Assembly: GCA_945643635.1 (NCBI GenBank)
Contig: CALZFC010000010.1
Span: forward strand, 1,788,501 to 1,852,500
Source: Allodiplogaster sudhausi
Taxonomy: Eukaryota; Nematoda; Chromadorea; Rhabditida; Diplogasteridae
Reading direction: 5' to 3'
Length of the DNA stretch: 64,000 nucleotides
Part shown: piece by piece, positions 35,040 to 48,200 of the stretch
Layout of the letters: the number at the start of each line of letters is the position of its first letter
How positions within the stretch are numbered: position 1 is the stretch's first letter
Notes under the pieces: model-generated
Databases searched by the model: none
Seen by the model: the letters and a program-made list of their open reading frames with translations, nothing else
Told to the model about the DNA's origin: nothing
Program-made: the position numbers and the translations under genes

Positions 35040-35601
35040 CAAAGAAAGAAGGGAATAGAAAGAGAGAGCAGGACCCCTCTAATAATCAGGCTGTAACAAA
35101 TGCACGGGTCCGGTGCCAGTGCCCGAGTTGAATGCGACGGATGCTTGCCCGGACAAGGAAGAAGGTGCGTGCGACCCGGAGCTTCTTTGCAAATCCCAAC
35201 ACCCCGACACGGGCTGCATCATCTGGGAGTGCGGCTATGGCACGCAGCTCGTTGTCAGTTTGCTGGGGGCCTGCTTGGCGCCAGGAATTCTGCGCCCTGG
35301 GACCCCGTTTGGTCCAGGGTCTAAACAATCATATATGTAGGTATTCTTGAGTCAAGGATCCATATTGAACGTGCTGGCCGAGGTTTCGCGTTGATGATAA
35401 TAGCACACCAATGGTCTTGCCGGCAGCTATCCAGATCATTCGTTGCAGGTGAAGGTAAAGGGCGACAACGACTGGTCAATGGTGGACTACATCGACTGCC
35501 ACCACGACCGCTTCTTCCGTTTTGGCAGCGTGCGCACCATGGAAAGGGGGCAGAAGTTCGTCGCCACGTGTCTTAAACCGGAATGCGATTGTGCAAAATG
35601 A
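33460..35601 (+). CDS. Secreted cysteine-rich protein, family member A
   Basis: Five exons join in frame. 33460-33581 is a signal peptide starting MRPFSVAALLCLFCLSLAQ and ends GCTNDC. 33755-33878 contains YNFTC, CNSQYIRQW and FTACAAG-like VTACAAGTLD. 34499-34601 contains NYADVLVCKNGTWWAKGRN and AITC. 35090-35253 is GCNKCTGPVP, ACDPELLCKSQHPDTGC and ECGYGTQLV. 35449-35601 is DYIDCHHDRFFRFGSVRT, CLKPECDCAK and stop. Exon sizes and phases are the same in member B. Many paired Cys, no transmembrane segment and a clear leader indicate an exported protein. I do not recognise the domain. The CKNG-W and C-PD-x-x-CD patterns recall nematode extracellular modules, but I make no family claim. Intron 2 carries GC-rich repeat sequence and intron 3 a (GA)n run. 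Confidence 0.72.
33920..34320 (+). repeat. GC-rich repeat in intron 2 of gene A
   Basis: Clusters of GCCCGA, GGGCCGG and CGGGC-type words at about 33970-34060 and 34205-34320 flank an AT-rich centre. They appear in approximately inverted arrangement, C-rich then G-rich on +. Related in style to the GGCCCC-rich elements at 51365 and 60320, but not clearly the same family. Confidence 0.45.
34765..35065 (+). repeat. (GA)n microsatellite in intron 3 of gene A
   Basis: Long AGAG/GGAAAGAG repeat immediately before exon 4. Members B and C have the same class of repeat in the same intron and strand sense. Confidence 0.9.
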
Positions 35602-36817
35602 TAGGGTAGGATGTCCATGTGCAAAGGCAGTTATACTTTCGTTGTATACCCCAACTACTTTGAGCATAGTTTATCGCCTATCTTCTGGTCCAATTTCTCT
35701 CCTATCTTCTTGTCAAATTTTATCTCCTATCTTCTGTCCAATTGTCACGCCCTACTCCAATTCCCTTGATTTTTTTTCAAAATAATAACTTTGGTCAAGA
35801 CCTTCCCCCGGATCTTCCTCGCCCATTCAACAACATTCGACAACGGTCAGCAATAACATGAGCATTATTACATCTGTGCTCTCTTTGTGCTTGTCCTTAG
35901 CGCTTCGCGAGGACGAATGGCTTCAAAGAATTATTGTCGATGTTACAAGACGTTGTTGAAGTGTTCATTCCTCGCAATATTCGCCGCCGAATGCAATAAA
36001 AGAAAGCAGATTTTATGACTTGGTTAACGAAATTGTTTGAGGGATGGAAAAGTGGCATGGAAAATACGTCCTGCATGTAAATAATTCAGCACATTAGAAC
36101 GATTCAAAAATCCAAGATTCGCAAGAAATTTGCATAAAGACTAAATCCTGTATGAGGCTAATCTTTCTCTTCCCATTCGATGACACCATCACATATCTCT
36201 TGTTTGTTTGTCAATCGAGCGAGTAAACCGAGACTTTATGAGTTTATTGTCGTCTTTTCATCCCGGAGAATCGCTGGAGAAATATGATTCAAGTAGAAAG
36301 AACTTTATAGAGACTAAGGCGTGCGTGTGTGCTGCCAAGGCGTGAGCGGAGTGAGGTTTATTACCGAGTGAGTGAGAACAGAGAGTCGACCGCTTTTGAA
36401 GGAAGAGTAGGATAGAAGTGTCGTGCGTTCGGTTGCGTGAGTCTAACAGTGCTACGTGACTCATGAAAAGAAAGACTCAGAGATTAGAGAAAAGTGTCAT
36501 TTTTTGCAATTTATTAGCATCATTTTTCTATTTTCCCAACATTGGTTTTATCACAAAAAAAAGAAGAAATTCGAAAGAACGTCAAAAACCCAGACGATTT
36601 TTTCTACTTTTCCTCGAACATTATTTGTATGTATATAATCCACATTGGTACCAATTTGCTGTAACGTATTAAAAGATTAATTATCTCTCTTTAGTCTAAC
36701 TCTCTCTCTCTCCACACTCTCACTGGGACAGAGGGATCAAAGACCATTGAGAGAAAATAGGCTCAAATTAATCGAGGTTTACATATCGCTGCCTTTGCAC
36801 AAGGACCTCCTTCCCTC
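35602..36817. other. 3' flank of gene A, duplicated downstream of gene B
   Basis: Segments around TTCGACAACGGTCAGCAATAA, CGCAATATTCG and GACTTGGTTAACGAAATTGT (about 35805-36070) recur with substitutions at about 59455-59690 after gene B. The duplicated unit therefore included promoter, gene and roughly 450 bp of 3' flank. A candidate AATAAA is at 35995-36000. I see no gene between 36070 and 36817. Confidence 0.55.
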
Positions 36818-37260
36818 TCATCCCACAGGCTCCGTACACTCCGGCAGAAGACACGTGACGTTGAAAGGGATCCATAGCAGGGTGCGAACGCTGTCGAGAT
36901 GCCATCCTTGGTCGTGGTTGCAGTCGAAGTTCGGTGCATACCACCAATCTTCGCCCTCCACCTTCACCTGCAAGGAATGCTCCATCTAGCTCAACAGAGA
37001 GGGAGGAGGACAGGAGCTCAACAAGGGGGAGGACAGGCCCGTCTAGACTGTTGGTATGCGATGACCAAGAGAACAGCACATTCTTTATAGATCAATATTG
37101 TTTAGATGCCACGTCAACCCAGAGGCCAGGGCGCAGAATTCCTGAGCCAAGAAGATCTCCAGCAAAACTGAAATAGAGCTGCGCGAACCCGTCACATTCG
37201 TCGGTCATGCAGTGCATGTCGGGGTGGACAGATTCGCATAACAGCTACGGATTGCACAGC
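36818..37260 (-). pseudogene. Secreted cysteine-rich protein, family member D, truncated
   Basis: Only the last two exons are recognisable. One (about 37255-37175) reads LLCESVHPDMHCMTDECDGF, matching the LLCKSQHPDTGC segment of member A. Its splice donor, which is GTCAGT in the other members, reads TTCAGT here. The last exon (36967-36818) follows a CAG acceptor and reads DWWYAPNFDCNHDQGWHLDS, then VRTLLWIPFNVTCLLPECTE and stop. The signal peptide and exons 2-3 are absent, and sequence upstream quickly runs into the right arm of the inverted duplication. A broken donor and missing 5' half make it a pseudogene. Confidence 0.65.
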
Positions 37261-37998
37261 AACCTCTCGATTTTGTTGAGGCGTCATATATGGAAATAAT
37301 CATGGGTTTTCTAACTTTAGTTGTAGAGCAAAAAATTATCATACCAGACACCGACGAGGTCTTCACCGACGAGGTCTATGTTCCCCAGTCACAAAACTGT
37401 TGAAATAAGCATGATTCAGTCGTCGCCCATCAAGACAATTGAGCTTTCGAGTCCATCCTCTCAATAGTCCTTCCCTCGTCGCTCGTGTCCAGGACGCTGG
37501 CTTTTGCCAAGCTTTTCAAGTCAATATGTATCCTCGGAATTCCACATTAGAACTCGGCCAGTTGGTTCCCCAGGCCTTATGGCAATAATGGATGGTCGCC
37601 ATACGCCAAGGACTCTATAGTGTTTGGCTCCAAAGCCGCTTTTGCTTTCCTGTTTTGTGACCATCTCTTCCAAACTCTTCATATTATCTCATTTTGACCC
37701 TTTCTTTCCTTTTTCCACACTATTCAAAGCCAAGATTCAGATGCCCACTGAAGCCGTTTAACTTTTCATTCTTGTATGTTCCTTTCTTATCTTACCTTTA
37801 ATTTTTATTTCCATGAGTTCCCTTGCGATGGTGTTCAAGGCTGTCAAACAAATATTTTATAAAAAATGAACTCAAGGGCACTTAGTGGTGCCCGGACTTT
37901 ACAGGTGCTGAAAGCTGAGAGGGAATAGGGTAGAGGGTGGAGAAGGGACAGCGCCAAGTGGCGACAGTCGGATTCGGCTTCCCAGGCCGATGAGCTTG

Positions 37999-40900
37999 TT
38001 AGACAGGCCCATAGATGCGGCTGCACTCGTCGATGAACTCCTTGAAGACGTCTGCCTTCTCTCCTTTGGTGGCCCCGAGGCGATTCTGCACGATCGAAGA
38101 AGCGATCAGGAGCGAGAAGGGGATGTGCTGAAGAGTGATGGAATGCATTGAACACGAATCCCGTTGATAGCAATCGAAATCGTCTGATTTTTGTCCCTTG
38201 CCGCCTCGCATCCCGTTCTCTCGGGTGTTATTTATTTACTTATTTATTCATACATCAAAAATAATTCGGTGTTACCCCATGTCTAAATATTCTCCAGGTG
38301 TTATCAAATTGTTCATGTCTCTTGGCTGTGACCACAACTGTTTCCTGTATAATTTTAGATTCGTTGGGTTTAACTTTTTGACAGAGGAGAAAATGAAGAA
38401 ATATAAATGACTAACGGTCGCCGAGCCCATGGACCTGTAGCGAGACTTGCGAATGTGCAGCGCAGTCTTCACGATCGCATTTTTCTATAATGTTTTCAAC
38501 AATTGAAATCTTGCTTTATAATCTTTAATTATCTTTTCATATCATAATTCGTTAGATAAAAAGTAAAACTAGAAACCTTGTCCAAAGTCACATCTTTGTC
38601 GTTGAGCATCTTGAGCATCTCCTGCAAATGTTATCATAAGAATTGAATAGTTCAAACGTATTTAATAAAAAAATTTATTTTAGATTTCGGACCAGCGCAT
38701 TGGCGAAAGGCGCAGAGAAGTTGTAGCCGTCAACGCAGGTAGCAATGACGGGCTTGCCCTTTCGGACGGCTTTGTCGTAGACGAGGCCGACGACTTCCTT
38801 GAATCAATTACATAGTACTAAATTAAGGAACTTCAAAGGAAATGCAGGTCAAGCACCCGATACTTGACCGGTTTACGCCAGCACACTCACAGCGCATGCG
38901 AGGCGGTCGAACGGATCGAGTTGGGTGTAGTGCCAGCAATAGTGCGAGCCGCGCATGCCGCCTTCCTCATTCGAGTAGACCTTGAAGCGGACGTAACGCG
39001 CCTCGAAGCCAGCCTGCAAAAAATATATATCTTAAGTAAAAATGTCTAATATTTACATTTCCTTCACCTTTCGGACAGTCCAGAGAATCTTGATGCCGCA
39101 GCAAAGGCCATGAGCCGAGTGCTTCTTCGGCGAAATCTTGCCCTCAGCACGACCTTGGCCTTTGATTGGTAGGTAGGGAGGGTACTGCAAGGAGTCTTTG
39201 ATTGGTACTAGTAGAATGTGGCCTAAAAATAGAAGCATTTATTGTTAGGATAAAATGTCTTAGAATCGAATTGGCAGCATACGGCTTGTTGGAGTTGCAC
39301 AATCGCGCCCGGCTTGACCACGTTGACCATGAGTACCCAAAGGCAGTAGCTGCTGGGACAGTCTCCCCTTGGCATCTGTAACATCTCTCATGCTTATCGC
39401 TGGAATTTTATCATTTTTCTTCTTTAAGGGCGCAGTAGGCTATAGTCCTTTTATTGCTGCTCTACTCACCATTGACGCGATGATCTTGTTGTCCTCCGTG
39501 ACGTAGTTGGCGTGAATCATCTTCTCCACGTTGTCGCCGAGGCCAATGTCCACGCGAGTCTTCATCACAAAACCGCCCCTTCAATTAAAAGTATATATTT
39601 TTTCTTCATTTGTTAATTAAATTTCACTGAAAAAGTGGAGAGTGCTGGATTACAAGTTAAATAAAACTGACGAAACGCCCATAATGTTGTTCTTGCGCTC
39701 AGCTTTTGGGGCGCTGCCGTAATTCTGCAATATGAAAATTAAATGTTTTGTAAAATTTGGATATTTGGAGGCTTAATGTTAAGCAGAAAAAGAAAGAAGA
39801 ATTGGAGAAAAGGGAAAAAGAAACCTCCTCATCCTTGGCAATCGCTTCGATGAACTCGTTGCGCGCCTCCGTAATCCATTCGTGATTGAAGCTCTTGATC
39901 GCAATGAAGGCGGCTGTAGAAAGGACTATTTATTATATGGTTTATTTATACGCCTCTTTTGTTGCATTCCAATGCTTTTTCCATCTACGAATTATGAATC
40001 AAATTGTAAGAATGAAGAAATGAACCCACCTGAAAAATGACTCTTGATCAAACGCTTCTTGATGGAGCGATAGATGCACCAGACTACGACGATGAACACT
40101 GGAAAGAGGCACAACTTTTTTTTTTCGGAGAATAACTTTCATTTAATTTCAAAATTTTATTTATTTATATTTTAGACACCATGATATTTAGAAAAAGGCC
40201 CGTTAATTAGAGTCCGGGTCCTGTGTACGGTACTACGGTATCTACGGTAGAGTGACAACAGTTGAAATGCTCACCAAGAAATCTGACGACAACACCGGCA
40301 ACGAGGAAGAGGTCATTCATATTCGTGGTGGTGGTGGTCGTCGCCTGAAATTTCATCTGTAATTTCATTTCTATTAACAAGTTTATGTTTTATATATTAG
40401 TTTAGATTTGTATTCGTTATGTGAATTATAGTCGTCGATTTGAGCCAGACTTGAGTGGTGGTCGTGGTGGAAGTCGTTGTTGTTGTCGTGGTGAACTTCG
40501 TCTTGTACTTCCGGAGAGCGATCGCTTTTAGGGTGTTCTGAGCGTAATAGGAGTTATTACTTTGTTCATTATTTGCCATAATTACCTCCATATCAGGGTT
40601 CGTAGAGCATCCGTTCAAGACACTCGCATTGCAGTAGCAGAGGTACCTAAAGTAGCGAGCATCATTATGACTGGATGCAATTTCGGTCATCCGAAGACGT
40701 ACTCTGGTTTCTTTTCCGAAAATGCGTCTTGGCGTTCTTGACAATCGTCGACCTGAGGCGAGGACATGCAACCGTACGCCTCCACCATAGCAAACGGCTT
40801 GGGGCCGTAGACATTCGACGAAAGCAGAACTCGCAGCGCGCACAACTTGTCGGCACAATCAGACCACTCTCCCTCCAGTTCCCTGCATTGAGGCTTGCTC

Positions 40901-41041
40901 TTTGCCTGAAATATTTTTATAGTCATTTAATAAATTTTCGAAAAATCTGTGAATTTTTGATAAACAAACGTTCTCATCGGCGAGCCCGAGCTGGAGGAGG
41001 AGAGCAAGAGAGAGAAGCTGAAGAAGGAAGCGGAAAGGCAT
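37999..41041 (-). CDS. Receptor-type PTP pseudophosphatase, right-arm copy, C-terminally truncated
   Basis: The ATG at 41041 opens an almost unchanged signal peptide MPFRFLLQLLSLALLLQLG. The ectodomain exon (about 40917-40685) is very different from the left copy; little beyond GC-x-SSPQV-x-DC is shared. YLCYCNASVLNGC, a Thr stalk (about 40540-40445) and a helix split as NDLFLVAGVVVRFL and VFIVVVWCIYRSIKKR follow. The intracellular part again has IHANYVTEDNKIIAS, ILWTVRK and WHYT. The signature reads KPVIATCVDGYNFSAPF: Cys kept, Arg replaced by Phe. The WPD region is LDPFD. After DECSRIYG the frame runs into PV and a stop at 37999, because about 420 bp holding the last two left-copy exons are deleted. 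It may still be a membrane protein, with a shorter tail. Confidence 0.72.
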
Positions 41042-41129
41042 TGAGACAGACTGATCTGCAAGAGATGGAAATTAGTTTGTGGGTAATTTTTTTTTCAAAT
41101 GAGTAATATTAAAAAACTTTTTTTGGGGG

Positions 41130-41880
41130 GAGGGGTAGAGTGAAAGATAAGCTTGACAATGAGGAAGAGACTTTAAGAGGGCTTAGGGTAAGTACAGAAA
41201 TTAACAGCGGATTGGCTAAGTAAATTATAGAATGTTTAGGATGGTAAAGGGCAGAGAGATGTGAATTAGGAAGGCTGAAACGAGATGAAGCCCAGACAGG
41301 GAGTGTTGAATGGGTTAAATGAAAGGGAAACAAGGGAAAGGGAAGGAATGAACGGGAATATGGAAACAGGAGAGGATGGAAGGGGGCATGAAAGAGACAG
41401 AAAAGGAATGGAGAGGCTGATGTGAGAAGAAGAGGACAGTGGGAAATGGATAAGGCAGGGAGTAACTGAAAGGGAAAACAAGGGAAAGGAAAGAGGCAGA
41501 AAAGGAAAAGAGGAGAGTGAGAAATGGAGAGGTAGGCGAGTAACTAAAATTGAAAACAAGGGAAAAGAAGAAAAGAGAGAGAGGGGTTGGAAATGGGAAT
41601 AGGGACATAGAAAGGGAAGAGAAAGAAAAAATTTAAAGGGAAAGGAAAGAAGCAGAAAGAGAAAAGAGGAGAGTGGGTAATGAGGAAGGATGGGAGTAAT
41701 TAAAAGGGAAAACAAGTGAAAGGAAGAAGAGAGAGAGAGAGAACGGGTGGGAATAGGAATAGGGACGTGAAAAGGTTGGGAAGGAAAGAGGCAGAAAGGG
41801 AAAGAAGAGGTGCAGCGAGGGGAAATGGAGAGGGAGGCGAGTAGAGAGAGACCTCAGCAGAAGTCTTCCGGTGATCCCAG
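41130..41880 (+). repeat. 0.75 kb polypurine tract upstream of the right receptor gene
   Basis: Counterpart of 15100-16350 in the left arm, shorter by about 500 bp. It is A/G-rich on + and therefore pyrimidine-rich in the gene's sense. It lies just upstream of the start codon at 41041. Frames through it are artefacts. Confidence 0.85.
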
Positions 41881-41929
41881 GAGGCGAACGAAAGAAAGAA
41901 TGATGACAAAATGGTCAAACTAACCTCTT

Positions 41930-44200
41930 TTATATGATTTTAAGCTGCACTTTAAGTTCGAATTTCCCTCGTAATGAAATTCAAAACTTGAAAACTTCAA
42001 TGTTTCGTGATGTTACGAACAAAGAAATGTAGTCAAATCTTTCAGTTTGTCATCATTCTTCCCTGAAGCCACGTAGTGTACTTTTTATTATACAAATTTA
42101 TTCATGTTTCATCAGTTAATTCAAAAGATATACTTTTTTTAAATTTGGAATCAGAACATTTGCATAATTATTCAATTCCATTCTCGCCGCATTTCTATTT
42201 TTGAATATTAAAATTTTTTATTAAAATAATGTTCCTGCTCCTCTTCATTTTTCATCATTGCGGTTCTGGAAATCACCCCATTCTCGTCATTCGTTCACTG
42301 CGCACTCGGTCGGCTTCCTTCCCCGCTGTTTTTGGACAGTCCATTGATGTTTAAAGGGAATACGGTTGAACTTAACTGTGGTTCGTAATTCTCGTATCAC
42401 ATGATGTTCAGAGGAACTAGATAAATTCATATAGAAACTTAAATGGGCAATGGAAAACAATTGTTTTCCTCCCTTTTTAAAGTGATATCATTGCCTTATG
42501 ACTAAAATTTTGTTTAATTAGTGCCAGAATGTAATTCTTGTTGTGTTTAACGTCAAAGAAAATGTTTTACCATGATAATTTTCAATGTTCGTGGAATCCA
42601 AATTAAATGTGATGACTATCCAAGCATGGAAGTTGAATGTTTCGTGAGTTTCGTAGCAATAAATTGTGGTAAAAAATCTCAGTTTTCACCATTCTTCCCT
42701 GAAACCACGTAGTGTACTAATCGGCTGATAATTTATTCATCTTTCGCAATTTCATTCATTAGTATTCTCCTTGCATATTCTTCTCATTTGCATAATTCTT
42801 CAACTCCATCACCTCATTTTCATAATTTTAATATGAATTTTTTTTAAACCTTTCCAAGTGATCATAAACTTGGTTTGTTTTGGAAACAACTTATGCAATA
42901 CACATTTTCGTCATTCTACAACTGCGGACTTGGTCGGCTTCTTTCCCACCTGGTTCTCACTATCCATCGATATTTAAGCGTAATAAGATTGTACTTATTC
43001 CGCTTAAATCTTTGTTAAAAAATTTCTACCTTTTTATAAGGGATATCATTGTTTTTTTGACTGTAAAATATATAAATTAGCGCCGGAAGATTATTATTGT
43101 TTTTATTTTACTTCAAAGAGATCCTTTTTCCATGAAAATTTGCAATGCTCGTTTTGCAATTAAATGTGAAGGCTATTGAGTTTCACAGCTACCAATTGTA
43201 GTTAAAAGCTTTTAGTTTATCATCATTCTTCTCTGAATCCACGTAAGTAGTGTATATTTTATTATGCATATTTATCATGATTCTCCATTTAATTCAAGAG
43301 ATTTTTTTTTTTTTTTTAATTTGGAGACAGAACATTTGCATGTTTCTTCAACTCCATCCCTCAGCATTTCTATTATTGAATATAAATTTTTTATTAAATT
43401 TGATTTTTCTTTTCATTTTTCATTCTGTGCAGTAAACATTCTCCTCATTCGTTCACTGCGCACTCGGTCGGCTTCCTTCCCCGTTGCTTTTATTTCCATT
43501 GATCTTTAAAAAGAATATGTTCGATCCTAACTCTGATTCGTAGTTCCTGTATCACATCATGTTCAGGCGAACCAGTCAAAATAATATATGTACATAGAAA
43601 CTTCAATGGGAAGAATTGTAAACTATGTTTTTTGTATTCCTTTTTTTAAGAATCTGAATGTTCTGAGAACATTTGCATAATTCTTCTGCTCCATCTCCTC
43701 TTCATTCTCATAATTTTCAGATGAATAAAATTGTTTGTGTTTTATGCCCCAACGAATCTCTTCTATCATGAAAGTTGGCAGTGTTCGTGAAATCCTCACT
43801 GAAAGTGATGAATGTTTCGTGAGTTTGGCAGATGCAAATTGTGGTTAAAAGTTTCAGTTTATCACCATTCTACCCAAGAAACCACGTAGTGTGCTTATTA
43901 GTTTGCAAATTTATTCATATTAGCAATATCATTCATGAGATTTAAAAATTTTTAATTTGGAGACAAAACATTTGCAAAATACTTCAGTTCCATCCCCTCT
44001 TCATTTTCATAATTTGCAGATGAATAAAATTGTGTTTTATGACCTTTTCATTTTTCATCTTTTCCATGTGATCATAAACTAGGTATGTTTGGAAATTCCT
44101 CTTATGCAGTACACATTTTCCTCATTCGCCTTCTGCGGAATCGGTCGGCTTCCTTCCCCACTTTTTTTTTACTGCCCATTGATGAGTAGACTCCGAAGCC
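41930..44200 (-). repeat. Tandem array between the divergent genes, right arm (4 units)
   Basis: The core GACTCGGTCGGCTTCCTTCC (reverse complement of the left-arm core) occurs near 42305, 42928, 43458 and 44132. Units share TCATTCGTTCACTGCG, CACGTAGTG and TTTGCATAATTCTTC blocks with the left arm. Three fewer units than the left arm accounts for most of the length difference between arms. Confidence 0.78.
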
Positions 44201-44219
44201 CAATTATCTTCTCAGTCAA

Positions 44220-44350
44220 TGAACAAAGGCTGTTAAAAGGATTGCGCGACAAAAAGGCTGATTAATGGAATTGTTTCACCAAGAAAGGCACATTGATAGG
44301 ATATGCAAGGCTTATAAACAGGATTTTACAAGTCTAATTAACAGGATTTC
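44220..44350 (-). repeat. Degenerate 30 bp repeat, right arm
   Basis: Reverse-complement counterpart of 10845-11010, with AACAGGATTTTACAAGTCTA and AAGGCTGATTAATGG type units. Confidence 0.5.
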
Positions 44351-45155
44351 GATGTTTTGGAACGCTGGCTGCAGACAAATGTGTCGATTCTTTAGATTTA
44401 TATATTCGTGTTTCTCTTCACTTTCCTATTCGCTCTATGGCGCCTATAGTCTTACAAAACGAAGTAGATTTGCAGCTTCGTTTATCAGGCAGTTCGCTGC
44501 TGGAGACGTTATAAAATCTAAACCGGGATCAGCTCTTTTGATTTACCAATATACATTAATCTCAGTATTGGCATATTTCTTATACTGCTTGCATGCCGAA
44601 GTAATGAATTTCGCAACACAAAAAGTGCAATGTTTCGTGACTTTTTGAGATGCAAAATGGGCCAGATCATTGAGTTTATCCGCACTCTTCGAAACATTAC
44701 GCGATTGAATTGATCTTGAGATTGATAAATCATCATTGGAAAATTGAATTGATCATTTGAGGGAACGATTTATGAAAATTAGTATTATTTGAAATTTCAA
44801 AAGACGAGCTCGTGAAATTAATGTTTGAATATGCTGTAATGCATTTCAAATGTTTTTTTTTTGGTTTTCTTTGTTGTTATTACACTAATGATTGTTTTGT
44901 ATTATACAAATTAGTTAGAAGCCAATGAGAACATTTATACATAAAAAACGGGCTAATTGTTTTTTTTACCAATTTGCGTGATGAATAATTCATGTAAGGC
45001 AGCATAAAGTTATATAATTAACTCTCATTTTATGAATTTCCACTTGCCTTTATATCTGTGCACTACAATTGTAAACAAAGAGTTCACAGGTTGAGTGCAA
45101 GAAAAGCACAATTACAAGATAAGTAGTTCTCAAAAGTGCAATATCGCCAGACTCG

Positions 45156-45162
45156 TATAAAA
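45156..45162 (+). promoter_or_regulatory. TATA box of the right soluble PTP gene
   Basis: TATAAAA lies about 60 bp upstream of the ATG at 45221. The same position in the left arm reads TTTAAAA. Confidence 0.55.
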
Positions 45163-45220
45163 GACCGTAAAACCAAGAGAAGTCCATCATTTCCTCTTAC
45201 CTTCACTTCATCGGGCGACG

Positions 45221-48200
45221 ATGTTCAAGCGGATCGTCGGTTATGTAAAGGTCGTCATCCCCTTTTCACTCTCCCACTCATTGACCCCCACGATTGGCTG
45301 CCCATCCACTTACTTTCACTCCCATTCCCACTCCCACTTTTTCTCTACCCCTGCCTTTTCAGTTCTCAAATGTTTAAACAGGATCAATTGCAGGGCGTAA
45401 AGAAGACTGCGGCAGAGCAACCAACGGAGAGTGACGAAGGATCTTCGATGAAGGAAAAGACAGCTCTGCCCAAGTCGGCGACCGCGCCAAATGCAGTTAG
45501 TTTTCATCGCAGATCGCAGCACCTTCCCTACCCTCAGCCCCAAACCTCTCCCCACCGTCACAGGCCCTCCACAGACCCGAGCCCTCACCCTTTCAGTGTG
45601 CCCATACCTCTACCGTACCCCAACCATCTGCCTTTTGCCCCAGCTCCATGCCCCGGAGGCCCCCTCCCACACAGTGTACTCTACCCCAAGGCTCAAGTCT
45701 CCTACCTGAGACCCCCTAATTATTTGCTTGCAGACCCAGTACAAGGAGAAGCCGTCTAAAGAGAAGAGAACGAGCGGCAAAAAGCCGCCGTCCCTCAAGC
45801 AGTCGACTGAGGCGCGCCCGCTGCTCAAGAAAGCGAGCGAGAAGAAGGCGGGCGAGGCAGGGAAAAGGAAAAAAGGAGCGGGAAAAGGAGAGAGGACGGA
45901 GGATACGACTGTTAGAACGGCTTATTATTTTAAGTTAAAAAATCAAATAAAATTGTTGTGTCCTCACGTCGGGGACGCAGTGTCCTTCACACAGAGGGAC
46001 AAGGAATAGACTGCGGAGAGACGAGGCGAGAGAGGGAAAAGGTCTATTAAGAGATGAGGGAAAGGAGAGAGAGAATGGAGGGTCGACCGCTCGTGCGAGA
46101 GGAGAAGGAAGGAAGTGACAAGGAGTGACAATGAGTCTGCATGCCGAGGCTTTAAATAATATTCCGAGCTGGCAGACTCACGAAGACGAGTATAATGTAA
46201 CCGGACTCACAGAGTCCATATCCAGATGTACATAGTACATATATGTAGATATCATTATCAACACAACAAATATAATGTTAATGATAGTAATAATAAAGGA
46301 TTGCAGGTTGAATCCAAGAAATCAATGCGGAAAAAGAAGGAGACGGGAAAGGACGAAAAGATGCGAAGAATTGAAGAGACGGGCCTCGTCTTCCTGCGGA
46401 AATTAAGTCAGAATTCACAAATACATTCTAAATATTTCAGAAAATAATGATTTCATATTTTTTATAATAATTTCAGAGGAACGCGGCTGGCCCGCAGTCG
46501 AAGGAGACTACCGACGAATCTTCACGGAGACCGCGCCACCTCAAGCAGCCGTTGGCGATGAGGGGAGAAAAGATAATTGTGAAAAAAATAAACAAAATAT
46601 AGCAATTTGTTAAATATTAATTGTTAAAACTGTGCACTTTTATTATATTAAATTTTATTAATAAATATTAATTTGGAGTAATTAATAATTATTAATTTCA
46701 GGCCACCACCTCGAAATCTCCGTCCAACTTCAATCACGCGACCCGTGTTCGTCTAAGCACCAACGCTCCAAACGAAAACGACTTTGTCGCTGCGAACAGG
46801 GTCCGAGTTTCTTTTAAGTGTATTTTATGACAATAATGTATATTCAAAAATTAAAATTAAACAATGAAAATAATTTTTAATTCTCTAATAAATTTGTTTC
46901 GTTCAGGTGAATCTTCAATTGCGCGGAGGACGTACGCTCAATTTCATCGTCACCTCCGTTGGTTTTCCTTTTTTTTTTTAAAAATTGGACAATAAAAATA
47001 AATAAAACAAATTTAAAATAATATTCTTTTATTTTCAGACTCCATCTTCACTGTCCGACGTCGAGCGCTTCTGGCGTCTAGTTTACGACGTCCGTTCACA
47101 TATCCTCTTTTTTACTGGGCGATGGTTTCCAGAGGACAAAAATGCACTTCTTTAAATAAAATAATTAAGTAAAAAATTTTTGTAGACGCAAGCTGAGTTC
47201 GTGGTGGTGCTGAGCGACCTGGCCGAAGTCTTGAATGACACTTTCCGCATCGCTCCGAGGAACAGCCGCGAGTTCGACAACTACGGCTGTATGGCGGTTT
47301 CGTGCAAGAAGGTCGACAATTATTATTGTGTATATTTTTTTTAAAATTAAAACAATAATATTAAAAACATTAAAAGTTTATTCAAGTAAAAATTTAATAT
47401 AAGAAATTTATACATTATATATTATCAGTGCGACGTCAGCAAGTTCGGAGGGCTCTCAGCCGTGCTCGAAGTTCTGCCCGAGGGCTGCTCGAACTCTGTC
47501 AATCCTCAGTCAGTCCCATGTTTTCTTCGGAAAACACAAGAAACAGAAAAATGTACAGTATCCTCGTGAAGGTTCAAAATAGTCTAATTACAGTAATTTC
47601 AATTTCACTACCGTAATCCTACAGTAATCCATCTTAAGGTTCGTCAACATCAAAGCCTGGCCATCGTCCATCTGGTGGCCTCGTCAAGAATACGACACGA
47701 TCAACCTCATTGCCCGCCAATGCTCCGTCCGCAGCGTGCGTATTGGAATTATATTTGTAATAGAGTATACTCGCTATTAGAAGCACCGGCGCTTGTAATT
47801 CTTTTTGAAGAGATCATGCCAATTTCTATCGCAAACTATATTTTACATTGAACAAAATGTATTTCAAAAAGTAATTTAATTTTTTTTTCAGCAGAAAAGT
47901 CCACTCGTCGTGGCGTGCCCGGACGGGCTATCTCGCGCTTGCATTTTCATCGCAATCAGCGCGGCCTTCGAGTGCATCGAAGACTCGCAGCAGCCGGATG
48001 TCAGTCTCGTCAATTATCGATTAATTAAATTCGAAAAAAAAATTATAGAAATAAAAATATTAAATTTACAAAAAAAAACATTTTACAAAAGATATTTTGT
48101 CAATTTAGAGCAAATAAATAATATTAAATAAATTAACCTATAAATCAAAACACTTGCAGCTCTCCGCCGTCCTCCGGAGCGTCCGCGAGCAGCGATTCGG

